DNA of 64,000 nucleotides, taken from NCBI RefSeq assembly GCF_033100115.1, contig NZ_CP136910.1, positions 4,963,001 through 5,027,000 on the forward strand, written 5' to 3'. This document shows, piece after piece, positions 18,683-27,143 of the stretch. The notes under the pieces are model-generated. The model was not told the origin of the DNA and did no database searches. It worked only from the letters and a program-made list of their open reading frames with translations. The translations under genes and the position numbers were made by a program. Position 1 is the first letter of the stretch; each line of letters starts with the position of its first letter. Origin of the DNA: Anaerocolumna sp. AGMB13020. GTDB lineage: Bacteria; Bacillota; Clostridia; Lachnospirales; Lachnospiraceae.

Positions 18683-18756
18683 GGAAGACAAGCCTTCAAC
18701 GAAGCATAAGTGAATTATCAAAGGCAACGTCTAGCGTTTGCAGAGCAGGAAAAAAC

Positions 18757-19818
18757 ATGAATATATTCAAAGAAAAATTTCTTGAAAATAGAATAGCTGA
18801 AAAGCAGAGCTTGCGGAATGTCAAGTCCGGAGCAGGCGGAACGAAGTCAAAGCCATTAAGAAGAACATGTAGGAAACTTCCTCTGTTCTTTCTCTTTCTG
18901 GTTGTAATACTGCTGGCGGGTTGTAGTGAAGGGCAGGAGGACAAGGATAAGACTGCGAAAGAAGAGGGTCCTTTTGTATATTATATGGATAAATCAGAGA
19001 CCAAGATAGTTCCTGTGAAATATACACCTACTGAAAATACGAAGGAGAATCTTGTAAAAGAGTTTTTAGAGGTACTGTCGACGGAGTCTGATGATATAAC
19101 CCTAAAGAGGGCAATTCCGGAAGGACTACGGATAAAGGCGACCTTTAGTGACAGCGGAGGACTTAGTCTTTATTTTAATGCCGCCTATAATAATTTGACG
19201 GGTATTACAGAAGTCCTTACCAGAGCGTGTATCATCAAAACCCTGTGTCAGATAAAGGGAGTCGACGATATTGCTTTTTATGTAGATGGATCACCGCTTT
19301 ATGGAACCAATGGAAAACCCATTAATTTTATGAAAGCAGATGATTTTATAGATGGCAGCGGCGCGGAGAACATCAATGTAACCATATATTATGCGAATGC
19401 AGCGGGAGACGGTTTAGTAGCTTCCAACCGTACCATTATATATACAGAGAACATACCGCCTATTGAAAAAGCCATTATTGATCAGTTACTCAATGGACCG
19501 GAAATACCAAATGAGCCTGTTGATCCTACCATGAAAAAAAGTCTTCCGGATGGAACAGAGCTGCTGAAGGTAACTACCAAAGATGGAATATGTTATGTGG
19601 ATTTTAATGAAAAATTTCTGGATAAGGTTCCGGGAGTAGAGCCCGAGGTAGTACTATATTCAGTGGTTAATTCCCTGGATGAATTATCAACCATAAACAA
19701 AGTACAATTTACCATAAACGGATCACCAAAAAAAATCTTTCAGGATAACATTGCTTTTGACGGAAGCTTTGAAAGGAATCTGGATTTATTGGATGAGGAC
19801 AGGAGTGAAAGAAAATAA
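18757..19818 (+). CDS. GerMN-domain lipoprotein
   Basis: Putative envelope lipoprotein of the GerM/spore-germination type. Residues about 40-56 form a hydrophobic signal ending in LLAGC (Cys56), with an unusually long basic N-terminal region of about 40 residues. The true start may be a later TTG. Two GerMN repeats follow: one around YYMDKSETKIVPVKYTP to LSLYFNAAYNNL, the other around VTIYYANAAGDGLVASNRTI to ICYVDFNEKFLD. In Bacillus, GerM is needed for sporulation and germination and binds cell-wall material. The gene follows the two-component pair by 74 bp and precedes comEC by 92 bp, so all may be one operon. Confidence 0.8.
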   Translation: MNIFKEKFLENRIAEKQSLRNVKSGAGGTKSKPLRRTCRKLPLFFLFLVVILLAGCSEGQEDKDKTAKEEGPFVYYMDKSETKIVPVKYTPTENTKENLVKEFLEVLSTESDDITLKRAIPEGLRIKATFSDSGGLSLYFNAAYNNLTGITEVLTRACIIKTLCQIKGVDDIAFYVDGSPLYGTNGKPINFMKADDFIDGSGAENINVTIYYANAAGDGLVASNRTIIYTENIPPIEKAIIDQLLNGPEIPNEPVDPTMKKSLPDGTELLKVTTKDGICYVDFNEKFLDKVPGVEPEVVLYSVVNSLDELSTINKVQFTINGSPKKIFQDNIAFDGSFERNLDLLDEDRSERK

Positions 19819-19910
19819 TAAATTGAAAGGATGTCACGTCAGGATTTTTCAATCCTTATTATTAGTGGCAGTATCGCAGGTTGTCCTGCAATATGCAAGG
19901 GGTATAAACA

Positions 19911-22346
19911 ATGAATACAAAGAGGCCGTTAGTCTGGCTTTTAGCATCCTACCTGGCAGGGATTGGAGTGTTTCAGTTATCCCTGCCCTTAGTGTATGGA
20001 GGAAGTATCGTTTTAATGATAGCAGTACTGTGGTGGCTGTTTGAGAAGAAAGCTTCAAAACGACGTTTCTATCATTATTATTTTCTTCTGTTGCTGCCGG
20101 TTTTGTTCGTGTTAGGGTATCTGCGTATGAATCAGCAGATAAAAGCGCCTCCTGGGGATAAGGAATTTACCACTAAAATAAATGCTACGGCAGAAGGTGT
20201 TATCAGCCTTGTAGAGGAAAATGACAGCTATACAAGAATAACCTTAAAGAAATCCCAACTTTCCTTTGGCGATAATAAATACGCAAATCTCAAACTTTTG
20301 GTATATACAGAGGATGGAAAGCAATATATAATCGGAAACAAAGTCTATATCACCGGAACGCTGATAAAATTTACCAAAGCCTCTAATCCCGGTCAGTTCA
20401 ATGAATATCTCTACTATAAATCTAAAAAGTATGCTTATAAATTCTATGCAGATTCTGCGGTCATATCCGGCACACAAACCAATTTTTATTATCAGGCTCT
20501 TTCTGCTGTCAGAAAACAGCTCACAGATACTTACTATAAATTGTTACCAGAGAAAAATGCAGGTGTACTTACAGCAATGATGTTAGGTGATACCAGCTAT
20601 CTGGAGGAAGACATAAAAGAACTATACCGAGAAAATGGCATTTCGCATATACTGGCAATTTCAGGTCTGCACATATCCTTATTGGGTCTGACTCTTTATC
20701 AAATCTTTCGAAAAATACACATGCCGCTTTTTCAGTCCACGGTAATAACTTTATTCTTTTTATATTCTTATGGAATACTAACAGGCTTTGGTGTATCGAC
20801 CAATAGAGCGGTTGTAATGATGACTGTATACATGGCAGCAGTTCTTGTCGGCAGAACCTATGACCTTTTCTCTGGAACAGCAGTCAGTGCACTGATAATC
20901 CTTCTGCAAAGCCCTCTGGATATAACCAGTGCGGGCTTCTTATTATCTTTTGGTGCAGTTATTGGTATTGGTACTGTTTATCCTGCTCTTTGTAAAGCAT
21001 TACTAAAAGAGAAAAAAGAGGAGCGGAAAAAGCGATTGCCGAAGCTGAAGGTATCCTCTCGTGAGAATTTAAAGAGAATTTACGAAGAATTCAAGTTTTA
21101 TTTTTGGAATAATATAGTAATTCAGACGCTATTATCGAGTTTAAGTGTACAGCTTATTCTTTTACCGGTGCTTTTATGGTTCTTTTATGAAATTCCCGTT
21201 TATTCTCCTATTGTCAATCTCTTAATCATCCCAGTATCCTCACTGTTAACAATTCTTGCTTTCCTTGCTGTACTAATCGGTTGTGTCAGTATTCCTGCCG
21301 GCGTATTTTTTATGGGCGGGGTTAATTATATCCTGGTATTTTACGAAGCAGTGTGCCATATTGGTTCAGGTTTGCCAGGAAAAAGTATTCTGACAGGAAG
21401 ACCGGGGCTGATAACCATAGCTTCCTATCTCATTCTGCTAATCCTCTTTCTCAGGTGCAACAAACAAAAAGGACGAAGAAGAAGTCTGCTCCTTGTATTA
21501 CCTATGTTGCTATTATTAATACCACAAACGGCAAACAATCTGCAGGTAACCTTTCTGGATGTGGGGCAGGGAGATGGAATCGTTATTCAGCTGCCAGGTA
21601 AGACAACCATTATGATAGACGGAGGAAGTTCCAATGTAAAGAAGCTGTCAAAATACCGATTGGAACCATTTCTGAAATATCAGGGTATCAACGTAATTGA
21701 TTATGCCATTGTTACCCATGGTGATGCGGACCATTACACAGGAGTCTTAGAATTCTTAGAGGAGGATTATAAGGGGAGTATACGAATAAAGAACCTGTTA
21801 TTGCCGGGAGCAGATCGAAAGGATGAAACCTACACTAACCTTATTAAGAAAGCAGGTGCTTCAGGGGTAAAGGTATCTGTGTTAAATACAGGAGACAATT
21901 TTAGCCTTAAAGGTATAAGTATCAAATGCCTATGGCCGGATCAGGGGTTCGAAACAAATTCAGACAAAAATACTCATTCGATTGTATTAAGTCTGAAGTA
22001 TGGTGAATTTGATATGCTGCTTACCGGTGATTTGGAAGGGGAAGGAGAGAAGCAGATTATCGAGCAAATTACACAAAAAAAGGCTGATGCGTTACACGGA
22101 TATGAGGTACTAAAAGTTGCTCATCATGGCTCTAAGTATTCAACCAGCAGTGAATTTCTTCAGGCAGTATCGCCTATGTATTCCATTATTTCTTGCGGAA
22201 TCGATAATTCTTATGGGCATCCCCATGCAGAAACAGTTACAAGATTATTGGAGAGCGGCAGCCAGATACTAAAAACAACAGAGAGCGGAGCAGTTACTAT
22301 TATTACAGATGGAAAGAATATGAAACTGGAGGAGTGGCTTCGGTGA
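19911..22346 (+). CDS. comEC: ComEC/Rec2 DNA uptake channel protein
   Basis: Large inner-membrane protein (811 residues) that forms the channel for single-stranded DNA in transformation. An N-terminal hydrophobic pair and a soluble OB-like segment precede the multi-helix Competence domain (about residues 220-500, with NGISHILAISGLHISLLGL and STNRAVVMM). The C-terminal domain (about 545-811) is a metallo-beta-lactamase fold opening VTFLDVGQGDGIVIQLPG and carrying the metal motif THGDADHYTG, then VAHHGSKYSTS. This is the full three-part layout without truncation. ATG 19911 has AAGGGG upstream. With comEA at 15.8 kb it forms a split com locus holding a two-component system and a GerMN protein. 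Confidence 0.94.
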   Translation: MNTKRPLVWLLASYLAGIGVFQLSLPLVYGGSIVLMIAVLWWLFEKKASKRRFYHYYFLLLLPVLFVLGYLRMNQQIKAPPGDKEFTTKINATAEGVISLVEENDSYTRITLKKSQLSFGDNKYANLKLLVYTEDGKQYIIGNKVYITGTLIKFTKASNPGQFNEYLYYKSKKYAYKFYADSAVISGTQTNFYYQALSAVRKQLTDTYYKLLPEKNAGVLTAMMLGDTSYLEEDIKELYRENGISHILAISGLHISLLGLTLYQIFRKIHMPLFQSTVITLFFLYSYGILTGFGVSTNRAVVMMTVYMAAVLVGRTYDLFSGTAVSALIILLQSPLDITSAGFLLSFGAVIGIGTVYPALCKALLKEKKEERKKRLPKLKVSSRENLKRIYEEFKFYFWNNIVIQTLLSSLSVQLILLPVLLWFFYEIPVYSPIVNLLIIPVSSLLTILAFLAVLIGCVSIPAGVFFMGGVNYILVFYEAVCHIGSGLPGKSILTGRPGLITIASYLILLILFLRCNKQKGRRRSLLLVLPMLLLLIPQTANNLQVTFLDVGQGDGIVIQLPGKTTIMIDGGSSNVKKLSKYRLEPFLKYQGINVIDYAIVTHGDADHYTGVLEFLEEDYKGSIRIKNLLLPGADRKDETYTNLIKKAGASGVKVSVLNTGDNFSLKGISIKCLWPDQGFETNSDKNTHSIVLSLKYGEFDMLLTGDLEGEGEKQIIEQITQKKADALHGYEVLKVAHHGSKYSTSSEFLQAVSPMYSIISCGIDNSYGHPHAETVTRLLESGSQILKTTESGAVTIITDGKNMKLEEWLR

Positions 22347-22439
22347 ACTGTGAAACGGGAAAAGGAATGAATAAAATACCAGTGTCGTGAAATATAAGAA
22401 TTTATTAAGAACTTTTTCCTGTTAGTAAACTGCCATTTA

Positions 22440-22550
22440 TGTTATAATATACCTTATCGTAATTCTGTTAAGAATAATAGAACCGGCAGCCAGCCATATT
22501 CCAGCCTGATTAATAGGCGGTACATGCTTGATTGCTATATCTGACAGAAT
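22440..22550 (+). promoter_or_regulatory. uppP extended -10 promoter and structured leader
   Basis: TG plus TATAAT (22443-22448) forms an extended -10; the -35 is weak. In the leader of about 160 nt, ATTCTGT (22462-22468) pairs with ACAGAAT (22544-22550) to close a domain of about 90 nt. Inside it GCCT (22504-22507) pairs with AGGC (22515-22518). I do not recognise a known riboswitch class. Confidence 0.4.
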
Positions 22551-22613
22551 ACTTTTAATAGGGTATACCATTAATAATGGCACGAAAAAAAAGGAGGAAG
22601 GCAAGGTAAAGAA

Positions 22614-23444
22614 ATGGATTTTTTAGAAATATTAAAAGTTATATTTTATGGAATTGTGGAAGGAATTACAGAATGGCTTCCTATTAGCAGTACGGGGCAT
22701 ATGATACTGGTTGAAAAAGTAATGCCTCTTAATGTAAGCTATGAATTTATGGAAATGTTTAGGGTGGTAATCCAGCTTGGAGCTATTTTTGCAGTTTTGG
22801 TTCTATATTGGAATAAGATCTTCCCCTTTCAACTAAAGGATAAAAAGAAATCCATTATCAAAATGGATGTTATGAATATGTGGTTTAAGATAGTGGTTGC
22901 TATTATACCGGCAGGTGTAATTGGGACCCTTTGGGATGATGATATTGACAAGATGTTCTACAATTATGTAACGGTTGCTGTAACTCTGATCGTCTATGGT
23001 ATCCTGTTTATATTTATTGAAAACAGGAACAAGAGAGGGAATTTTAAAATCACCAGTTTGAACCAGATTACCTATCAGACGGCTATTATCATAGGTCTTT
23101 TTCAAGTTCTGGCTTTAATTCCCGGAACCTCCAGATCAGGGGCTACCATACTCGGTGCAATCTTAATTGGTGTATCCAGAGAGATAGCAGCTGAGTTCAC
23201 CTTTTTCCTGGCGATTCCCATTATGTTTGGGGCAAGCCTTATAAAAATGTTGAAGTTTGGCTTTGATTTTACTGGAAATGAGATTTTAGTACTTGTCTTG
23301 GGAATGTTGTCAGCTTTCGTAGTATCCATAATTGCAATCAAATTTCTTATGGGCTATATCAAGAAGCATGACTTCAAAGCCTTTGGTATTTACCGTATCG
23401 TATTAGGTATATTGGTATTAGGGTATTTCCTTATCCTTCATTAA
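22614..23444 (+). CDS. uppP: Undecaprenyl-diphosphatase (BacA family)
   Basis: Integral membrane enzyme that dephosphorylates undecaprenyl pyrophosphate to recycle the lipid carrier for peptidoglycan and wall polymers. It often confers bacitracin tolerance. The two conserved active-site regions are [15 protein letters not shown] (residues 15-29) and [20 protein letters not shown]. Multiple hydrophobic helices and 276 residues fit the family. ATG 22614 is preceded by AAAGGAGGAAGG, one of the strongest ribosome binding sites in the window. It is a monocistronic gene with its own promoter and leader, ending before a pair of long hairpins. Confidence 0.96.
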   Translation: MDFLEILKVIFYGIVEGITEWLPISSTGHMILVEKVMPLNVSYEFMEMFRVVIQLGAIFAVLVLYWNKIFPFQLKDKKKSIIKMDVMNMWFKIVVAIIPAGVIGTLWDDDIDKMFYNYVTVAVTLIVYGILFIFIENRNKRGNFKITSLNQITYQTAIIIGLFQVLALIPGTSRSGATILGAILIGVSREIAAEFTFFLAIPIMFGASLIKMLKFGFDFTGNEILVLVLGMLSAFVVSIIAIKFLMGYIKKHDFKAFGIYRIVLGILVLGYFLILH

Positions 23445-23474
23445 TAGTAAACAATAGAGATTTAGGAATATGGT

Positions 23475-23608
23475 TATAGACAAAGAAACGGTACAAAAGT
23501 ATCGTTTCTTTGTCTATAAAAAATTAACTCTTTTATCTTGCTGAAATAACGAAATAGTAAGTAACAAATCCTTTCTGTTACTGATATTTTCAGTAATAGA
23601 AAGGATTT
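23475..23608. other. Two long hairpins between uppP and the sugar transporter
   Basis: TATAGACAAAGAAACGGTAC (23475-23494) pairs with 23499-23518 over 20 bp with one G-T pair and a four-base loop. A second stem pairs 23566-23584 with 23590-23608 over 19 bp with one G-T pair. Neither has a normal T-run on the plus strand. They presumably isolate uppP from the sugar locus. Confidence 0.6.
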
Positions 23609-23649
23609 ACAGGGCAAAATACACAATTGCAAAATATAAATAAAAGCTA

Positions 23650-23678
23650 TTGACAACAAAATACACAACTGCTATAAT
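23650..23678 (+). promoter_or_regulatory. Consensus sigma-A promoter of the alpha-glucoside locus
   Basis: TTGACA (23650-23655), an exact 17-nt spacer and TATAAT (23673-23678), a full consensus match in both boxes. A promoter this strong implies tight repression, and a LacI-type operator starts two bases after the -10. Confidence 0.85.
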
Positions 23679-23679
23679 G

Positions 23680-23695
23680 GGTTTAACGTTAAACC
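23680..23695. promoter_or_regulatory. LacI-family operator O1
   Basis: GGTTTAACGTTAAACC is a perfect 16-bp palindrome with the central CG typical of LacI/GalR operators, covering the expected transcription start. Nearly the same palindrome lies upstream of the LacI gene at 32872-32887. Confidence 0.8.
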
Positions 23696-23722
23696 AACAA
23701 CGTACTATTTTTTTGCATAACT

Positions 23723-23738
23723 AGTTTAACGTAAAACT
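23723..23738. promoter_or_regulatory. LacI-family operator O2
   Basis: AGTTTAACGTAAAACT, one mismatch from a perfect palindrome, lies 43 bp centre-to-centre from O1. Four helical turns would allow two dimers to bind the same DNA face. Confidence 0.7.
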
Positions 23739-23772
23739 ATATAAGAACCTACAATAAGGAAGGGGATCATTT

Positions 23773-25248
23773 ATGAAAAAAACCAAAAGACTTGTAAGTT
23801 TGCTCCTGTGTTTTTTATTGGTTGCAACCATGTTAGCTGGCTGTAAGAAGGATAACAACACAACAGACACCAGTTCAGACAACAACACGCCGGAAGCAAC
23901 AAAAGAAGCAACAGCAACAGAAGCAGCAGCTACAGAAGCTCCTGCCGAGAACTTTGAACTTAAGCTTGGTATCTGGCCGGAGGACACTTTAACAGATGAT
24001 ATTAAGCTTCATGAAGGATATGTTAAAACGTTTAATGAAACACATCCTAATGTTGAGGTAGTACCCGCCTATTACAAATATGCAACGGATACCTTCGTTT
24101 CTCTCGCAGAATCAGGCAACCTGCCTACTATCTTTGAGACCTGGTATACAGAACCTCAGAAATTAATTAACGGTGGTTTCGTGGCAGACATTACAGAGGA
24201 GCTAAAAGCAAGAGGCTGGGATACAGCAATGAATCCCTCCATCCGTGATCTGTTATCCAAAGATGGAAAAATATATGGAATTCCCCGTGACGGTTATGCA
24301 CTTGGTATGATGGTTAATATCGAGCTTTTTGAAGAAGCCGGTTTAGTAGATGAGAACGGATATCCCCAATATCCTAAGACTTGGGAAGAGCTTGCTCAGA
24401 CGGCTAAGATTATAAAAGATAAGACAGGTCAGGCCGGTCTTTGCCTATTGGCAAAGGATAATGCAGGCGGCTGGCATTTCAGTAATATTGCCTGGAACTT
24501 CGGTGCAACTTTAACACTTGAAAAAGATGGTAAATTCGTAGCAAATGTAAATTCTCCTGAAGCGATTGCTGCTATGGAATATGTAAAGTCCTTAAAATGG
24601 GAATACGACGTACTTACTCCCGATCCTACCAATGAAGATTGGGGAACTGGTTTTGTAAACTTAGGAACAGGAACAGCTGCTATGTACATAGCTGCCAACG
24701 ATGCAGTAAATCAGCCTACACAGGTTAATGGCCTTCCAGCAGATAAACTTGCCATAGTGCCTATGCCTGCAGGTCCCGGAGGACAGTATTCCTTATCCGG
24801 TGGTACTCCTTATATGTTTTCAAAGGATGCAACGCCTGAACAGATCAATGCTGCTCTTGATTACCTAGAGATCATGGGGAAAGCTCCAGTTGCAACAGAT
24901 GCTGCCATTGCCGGTATGAAAGCTGACGCTCAGAATAAGATTGATAACAATGTACCTGTAATACCTCGTTTCCCTTGCTGGGTTGACCAGAAGGTACTGG
25001 ATGCAGAGGCTGCTGTAACCAATGAATTCAATAACGTTGATATGAATCTGTTCAATGATTATTTTAATATCATCAAAAAGGATGGTAACTTAAGACTGGA
25101 AGAACCCGGTTCTGCTCAGGATTTATATTCTGAACTTACCAAAGTGCTTCAGGCTGTTATCACGGATAAGAATGCAGATGTAGCTTCCCTTATGCAGACT
25201 GCTAATGACAACTATCAGAAATTACTTGATGAGAATGTAAATAAATAG
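23773..25248 (+). CDS. Sugar ABC transporter, substrate-binding lipoprotein
   Basis: Family 1 extracellular solute-binding protein (MalE-like) that captures an oligosaccharide. A lipoprotein signal ends in MLAGC with Cys24. A low-complexity Thr/Glu/Ala-rich linker (about residues 29-55) precedes the mature domain, which shows LKLGIWPEDTL, VEVVPAYYKYATDTFVSLAESG and family-typical YGIPRDGYALGMMVN. At 491 residues it is slightly long. ATG 23773 is preceded by AAGGAAGGGG. It is the first gene of the LacI-controlled operon with two permeases and two GH65 phosphorylases downstream, so the likely ligand is an alpha-linked gluco-oligosaccharide or disaccharide (inference from context). Confidence 0.93.
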   Translation: MKKTKRLVSLLLCFLLVATMLAGCKKDNNTTDTSSDNNTPEATKEATATEAAATEAPAENFELKLGIWPEDTLTDDIKLHEGYVKTFNETHPNVEVVPAYYKYATDTFVSLAESGNLPTIFETWYTEPQKLINGGFVADITEELKARGWDTAMNPSIRDLLSKDGKIYGIPRDGYALGMMVNIELFEEAGLVDENGYPQYPKTWEELAQTAKIIKDKTGQAGLCLLAKDNAGGWHFSNIAWNFGATLTLEKDGKFVANVNSPEAIAAMEYVKSLKWEYDVLTPDPTNEDWGTGFVNLGTGTAAMYIAANDAVNQPTQVNGLPADKLAIVPMPAGPGGQYSLSGGTPYMFSKDATPEQINAALDYLEIMGKAPVATDAAIAGMKADAQNKIDNNVPVIPRFPCWVDQKVLDAEAAVTNEFNNVDMNLFNDYFNIIKKDGNLRLEEPGSAQDLYSELTKVLQAVITDKNADVASLMQTANDNYQKLLDENVNK

Positions 25249-25266
25249 TAAACATAACTTAAACAA

Positions 25267-25302
25267 AGCTGATGGGGATCTTGTGTAAGATGCCCATCAG
25301 CT
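25267..25302 (+). promoter_or_regulatory. Intercistronic stem-loop after the sugar-binding protein gene
   Basis: AGCTGATGGG (25267-25276) pairs with CCCATCAGCT (25293-25302), with an inner ATCTT/AGAT stem and no T-run. It sits where binding-protein mRNA is often stabilised relative to the permease part. The same arrangement occurs at 1157-1195. Confidence 0.6.
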
Positions 25303-25338
25303 GCGATAAGACATTATAACATAAGGAGGGCAGATAAC

Positions 25339-26250
25339 GTGGCTGGAACGAAAAATGATATGGCAAAGAAAGCACCAGGAGCTGGAATCAAGAAAAAAGA
25401 TGTGACAGGATGGCTTATAATGCTGCCGACAATCCTCTTATTTGCATTTTTTGTGTGGGAGCCATTGATAGAAAGTATCCGACTCTCCCTTTATACTGCA
25501 AAAGGAATCCGTTTGATCGAGTTTGTAGGCTTTGAAAATTATGGTAAGGTAATCAGACATCCTGACTTTCTCGCAGCTTTTTCCAACACATTTATCTATA
25601 TTTTATGGTCACTGTTAATTGGTTTTGTGGTGCCGATCATTATGGCATCTCTAATTACTGAAACAACTCATTTTAAGAGCTTTTTCAGAGTGGGTGTATA
25701 TTTACCTAATATTATGCCGGGTCTGGCTACTGTTTTGATGTGGGGATTCTTTTTTCGTCCCGGTAACACAGGAGTTTTAAATATCTTATTGGACAAAATC
25801 GGAGTTGCTCCACAGGTATGGCTTACCAATCCTAAATGGACCATTCCGTTGATTGTTGCAGCTATGACCTGGAAAGGTGCAGGAGCTACTGCCTTAATTT
25901 ATATGGCCGGTATATCCAATATCAATCCAGAGCTTTATGAAGCGGCAACTATAGATGGTGCGGGTATACTGAACCGTATGCGTTTTATTACCATTCCCAG
26001 TATCTTTGCTTTGGGCAAGACTATGCTGATTCTTCAGATTATTGCAGTATTTCAGATTATTTACGAACCGCTGGTTATGACCAATGGTGGTCCGAATAAC
26101 GCAAGTATTTCCATCATGCAGCTGGTATACAATTATGCTTTCAGGGATTTCAATTATCCAATGGCAGCAGCTCTGTCTGTAATGATGAGTATTGTTCTTA
26201 TTATTTTAAGCGGTCTGTACTTTAAGCTTACCGCAACCAAAGAAGATTAG
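25339..26250 (+). CDS. Sugar ABC transporter permease (MalF/UgpA type)
   Basis: Integral membrane permease of the carbohydrate uptake CUT1 class, about six helices, 303 residues. It opens with a basic cytoplasmic segment, then GWLIMLPTILLFAFFVWEPLIES. The EAA loop that contacts the ATPase is YEAATIDGAGILNRMRFITIPSI. The start is GTG 25339 with AAGGAGGG upstream. It pairs with the next gene to form the channel. No ATPase gene is present in the locus, so a shared MsmK-type ATPase elsewhere is expected, as is common for CUT1 systems in Firmicutes. Confidence 0.94.
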   Translation: MAGTKNDMAKKAPGAGIKKKDVTGWLIMLPTILLFAFFVWEPLIESIRLSLYTAKGIRLIEFVGFENYGKVIRHPDFLAAFSNTFIYILWSLLIGFVVPIIMASLITETTHFKSFFRVGVYLPNIMPGLATVLMWGFFFRPGNTGVLNILLDKIGVAPQVWLTNPKWTIPLIVAAMTWKGAGATALIYMAGISNINPELYEAATIDGAGILNRMRFITIPSIFALGKTMLILQIIAVFQIIYEPLVMTNGGPNNASISIMQLVYNYAFRDFNYPMAAALSVMMSIVLIILSGLYFKLTATKED

Positions 26251-26261
26251 GGGGTGTTTGA

Positions 26262-27140
26262 ATGTTTTTTGACAATTACAGAAAGAAAGAAGACGGTGTT
26301 GTCCGTTTTTATGACCTTCATTCCAAACGCACCAGAGCACTTATTATTATAATTTATCTGATATGCTTTAGCATTGTAATCACATCCTTATTTCCTCCGG
26401 TATGGGTATTCCTTGCCAGCTTTAAGGATATTAAGGAATTCAGAAGAAGTGCGACGATTTTGCCTTCTGTATTCAATTTCAGTGCCTATGCAAAGACCTG
26501 GAATGATTTGAAATTTGCAAAATATTATATTAATTCCTTTATCTCAGTAGGAGGTAGTGTCTTATGCGCAGTCATTTTTAACGGACTCATTGCGTATGCA
26601 CTTGGAATCTTAAAACCAAAGGGACATAAGCTTGTCTTTGGTCTGGTCATGTGGAGTTTACTGATTCCGACTACGACCAGCGTCGTGGCACTGTTTGTCA
26701 ATATTAACAGAATCGGATTGAATCAATCCTTTTTACCGCTTTGGCTGTCCTTTGGAGCCAATGCCTTTTACGTAATATTATTTAAGCAGTTCTTTGAAAG
26801 CCTGCCAAAAGAAATCATTGAGGCAGCCAAGCTGGATGGATGCGGTTATCTTAGAACCTTTGCCAGTATCGTAGTTCCGCTGTCAAAATCCATTGTTATG
26901 GTGGTGGTTATCTTTGCAATCAATGCTGCCTGGTCAGATTTTCTTCTGCCTTATCTGGTGTTAAATGGTTCGGGATTGGAAACGGTTATGGTAAGACTGT
27001 TCCTGTTCAGAACTTCTAATGCAACAGATGTGGAAGTACTGAGAGCAGTAGCATTTTCAATTATTCCTCCTATCATTTTATTCACATTATTCCAGAAACA
27101 AATAACAGAAGGTGCAGCAGCAGGGGCATTAAAGGGGTAG
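26262..27140 (+). CDS. Sugar ABC transporter permease (MalG/UgpE type)
   Basis: Second CUT1 permease subunit, 292 residues with about six membrane helices. The EAA loop is IEAAKLDGCGYLRTFASIVVPLSKS, and the C-terminus ends ITEGAAAGALKG, a hallmark of MalG-type subunits. The start is preceded by AGGGGGTGT. It begins 12 bp after the partner permease, and its stop lies three bases before the first GH65 start, so import and phosphorolysis genes are translationally coupled. Confidence 0.94.
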   Translation: MFFDNYRKKEDGVVRFYDLHSKRTRALIIIIYLICFSIVITSLFPPVWVFLASFKDIKEFRRSATILPSVFNFSAYAKTWNDLKFAKYYINSFISVGGSVLCAVIFNGLIAYALGILKPKGHKLVFGLVMWSLLIPTTTSVVALFVNINRIGLNQSFLPLWLSFGANAFYVILFKQFFESLPKEIIEAAKLDGCGYLRTFASIVVPLSKSIVMVVVIFAINAAWSDFLLPYLVLNGSGLETVMVRLFLFRTSNATDVEVLRAVAFSIIPPIILFTLFQKQITEGAAAGALKG

Positions 27141-27143
27141 CGT

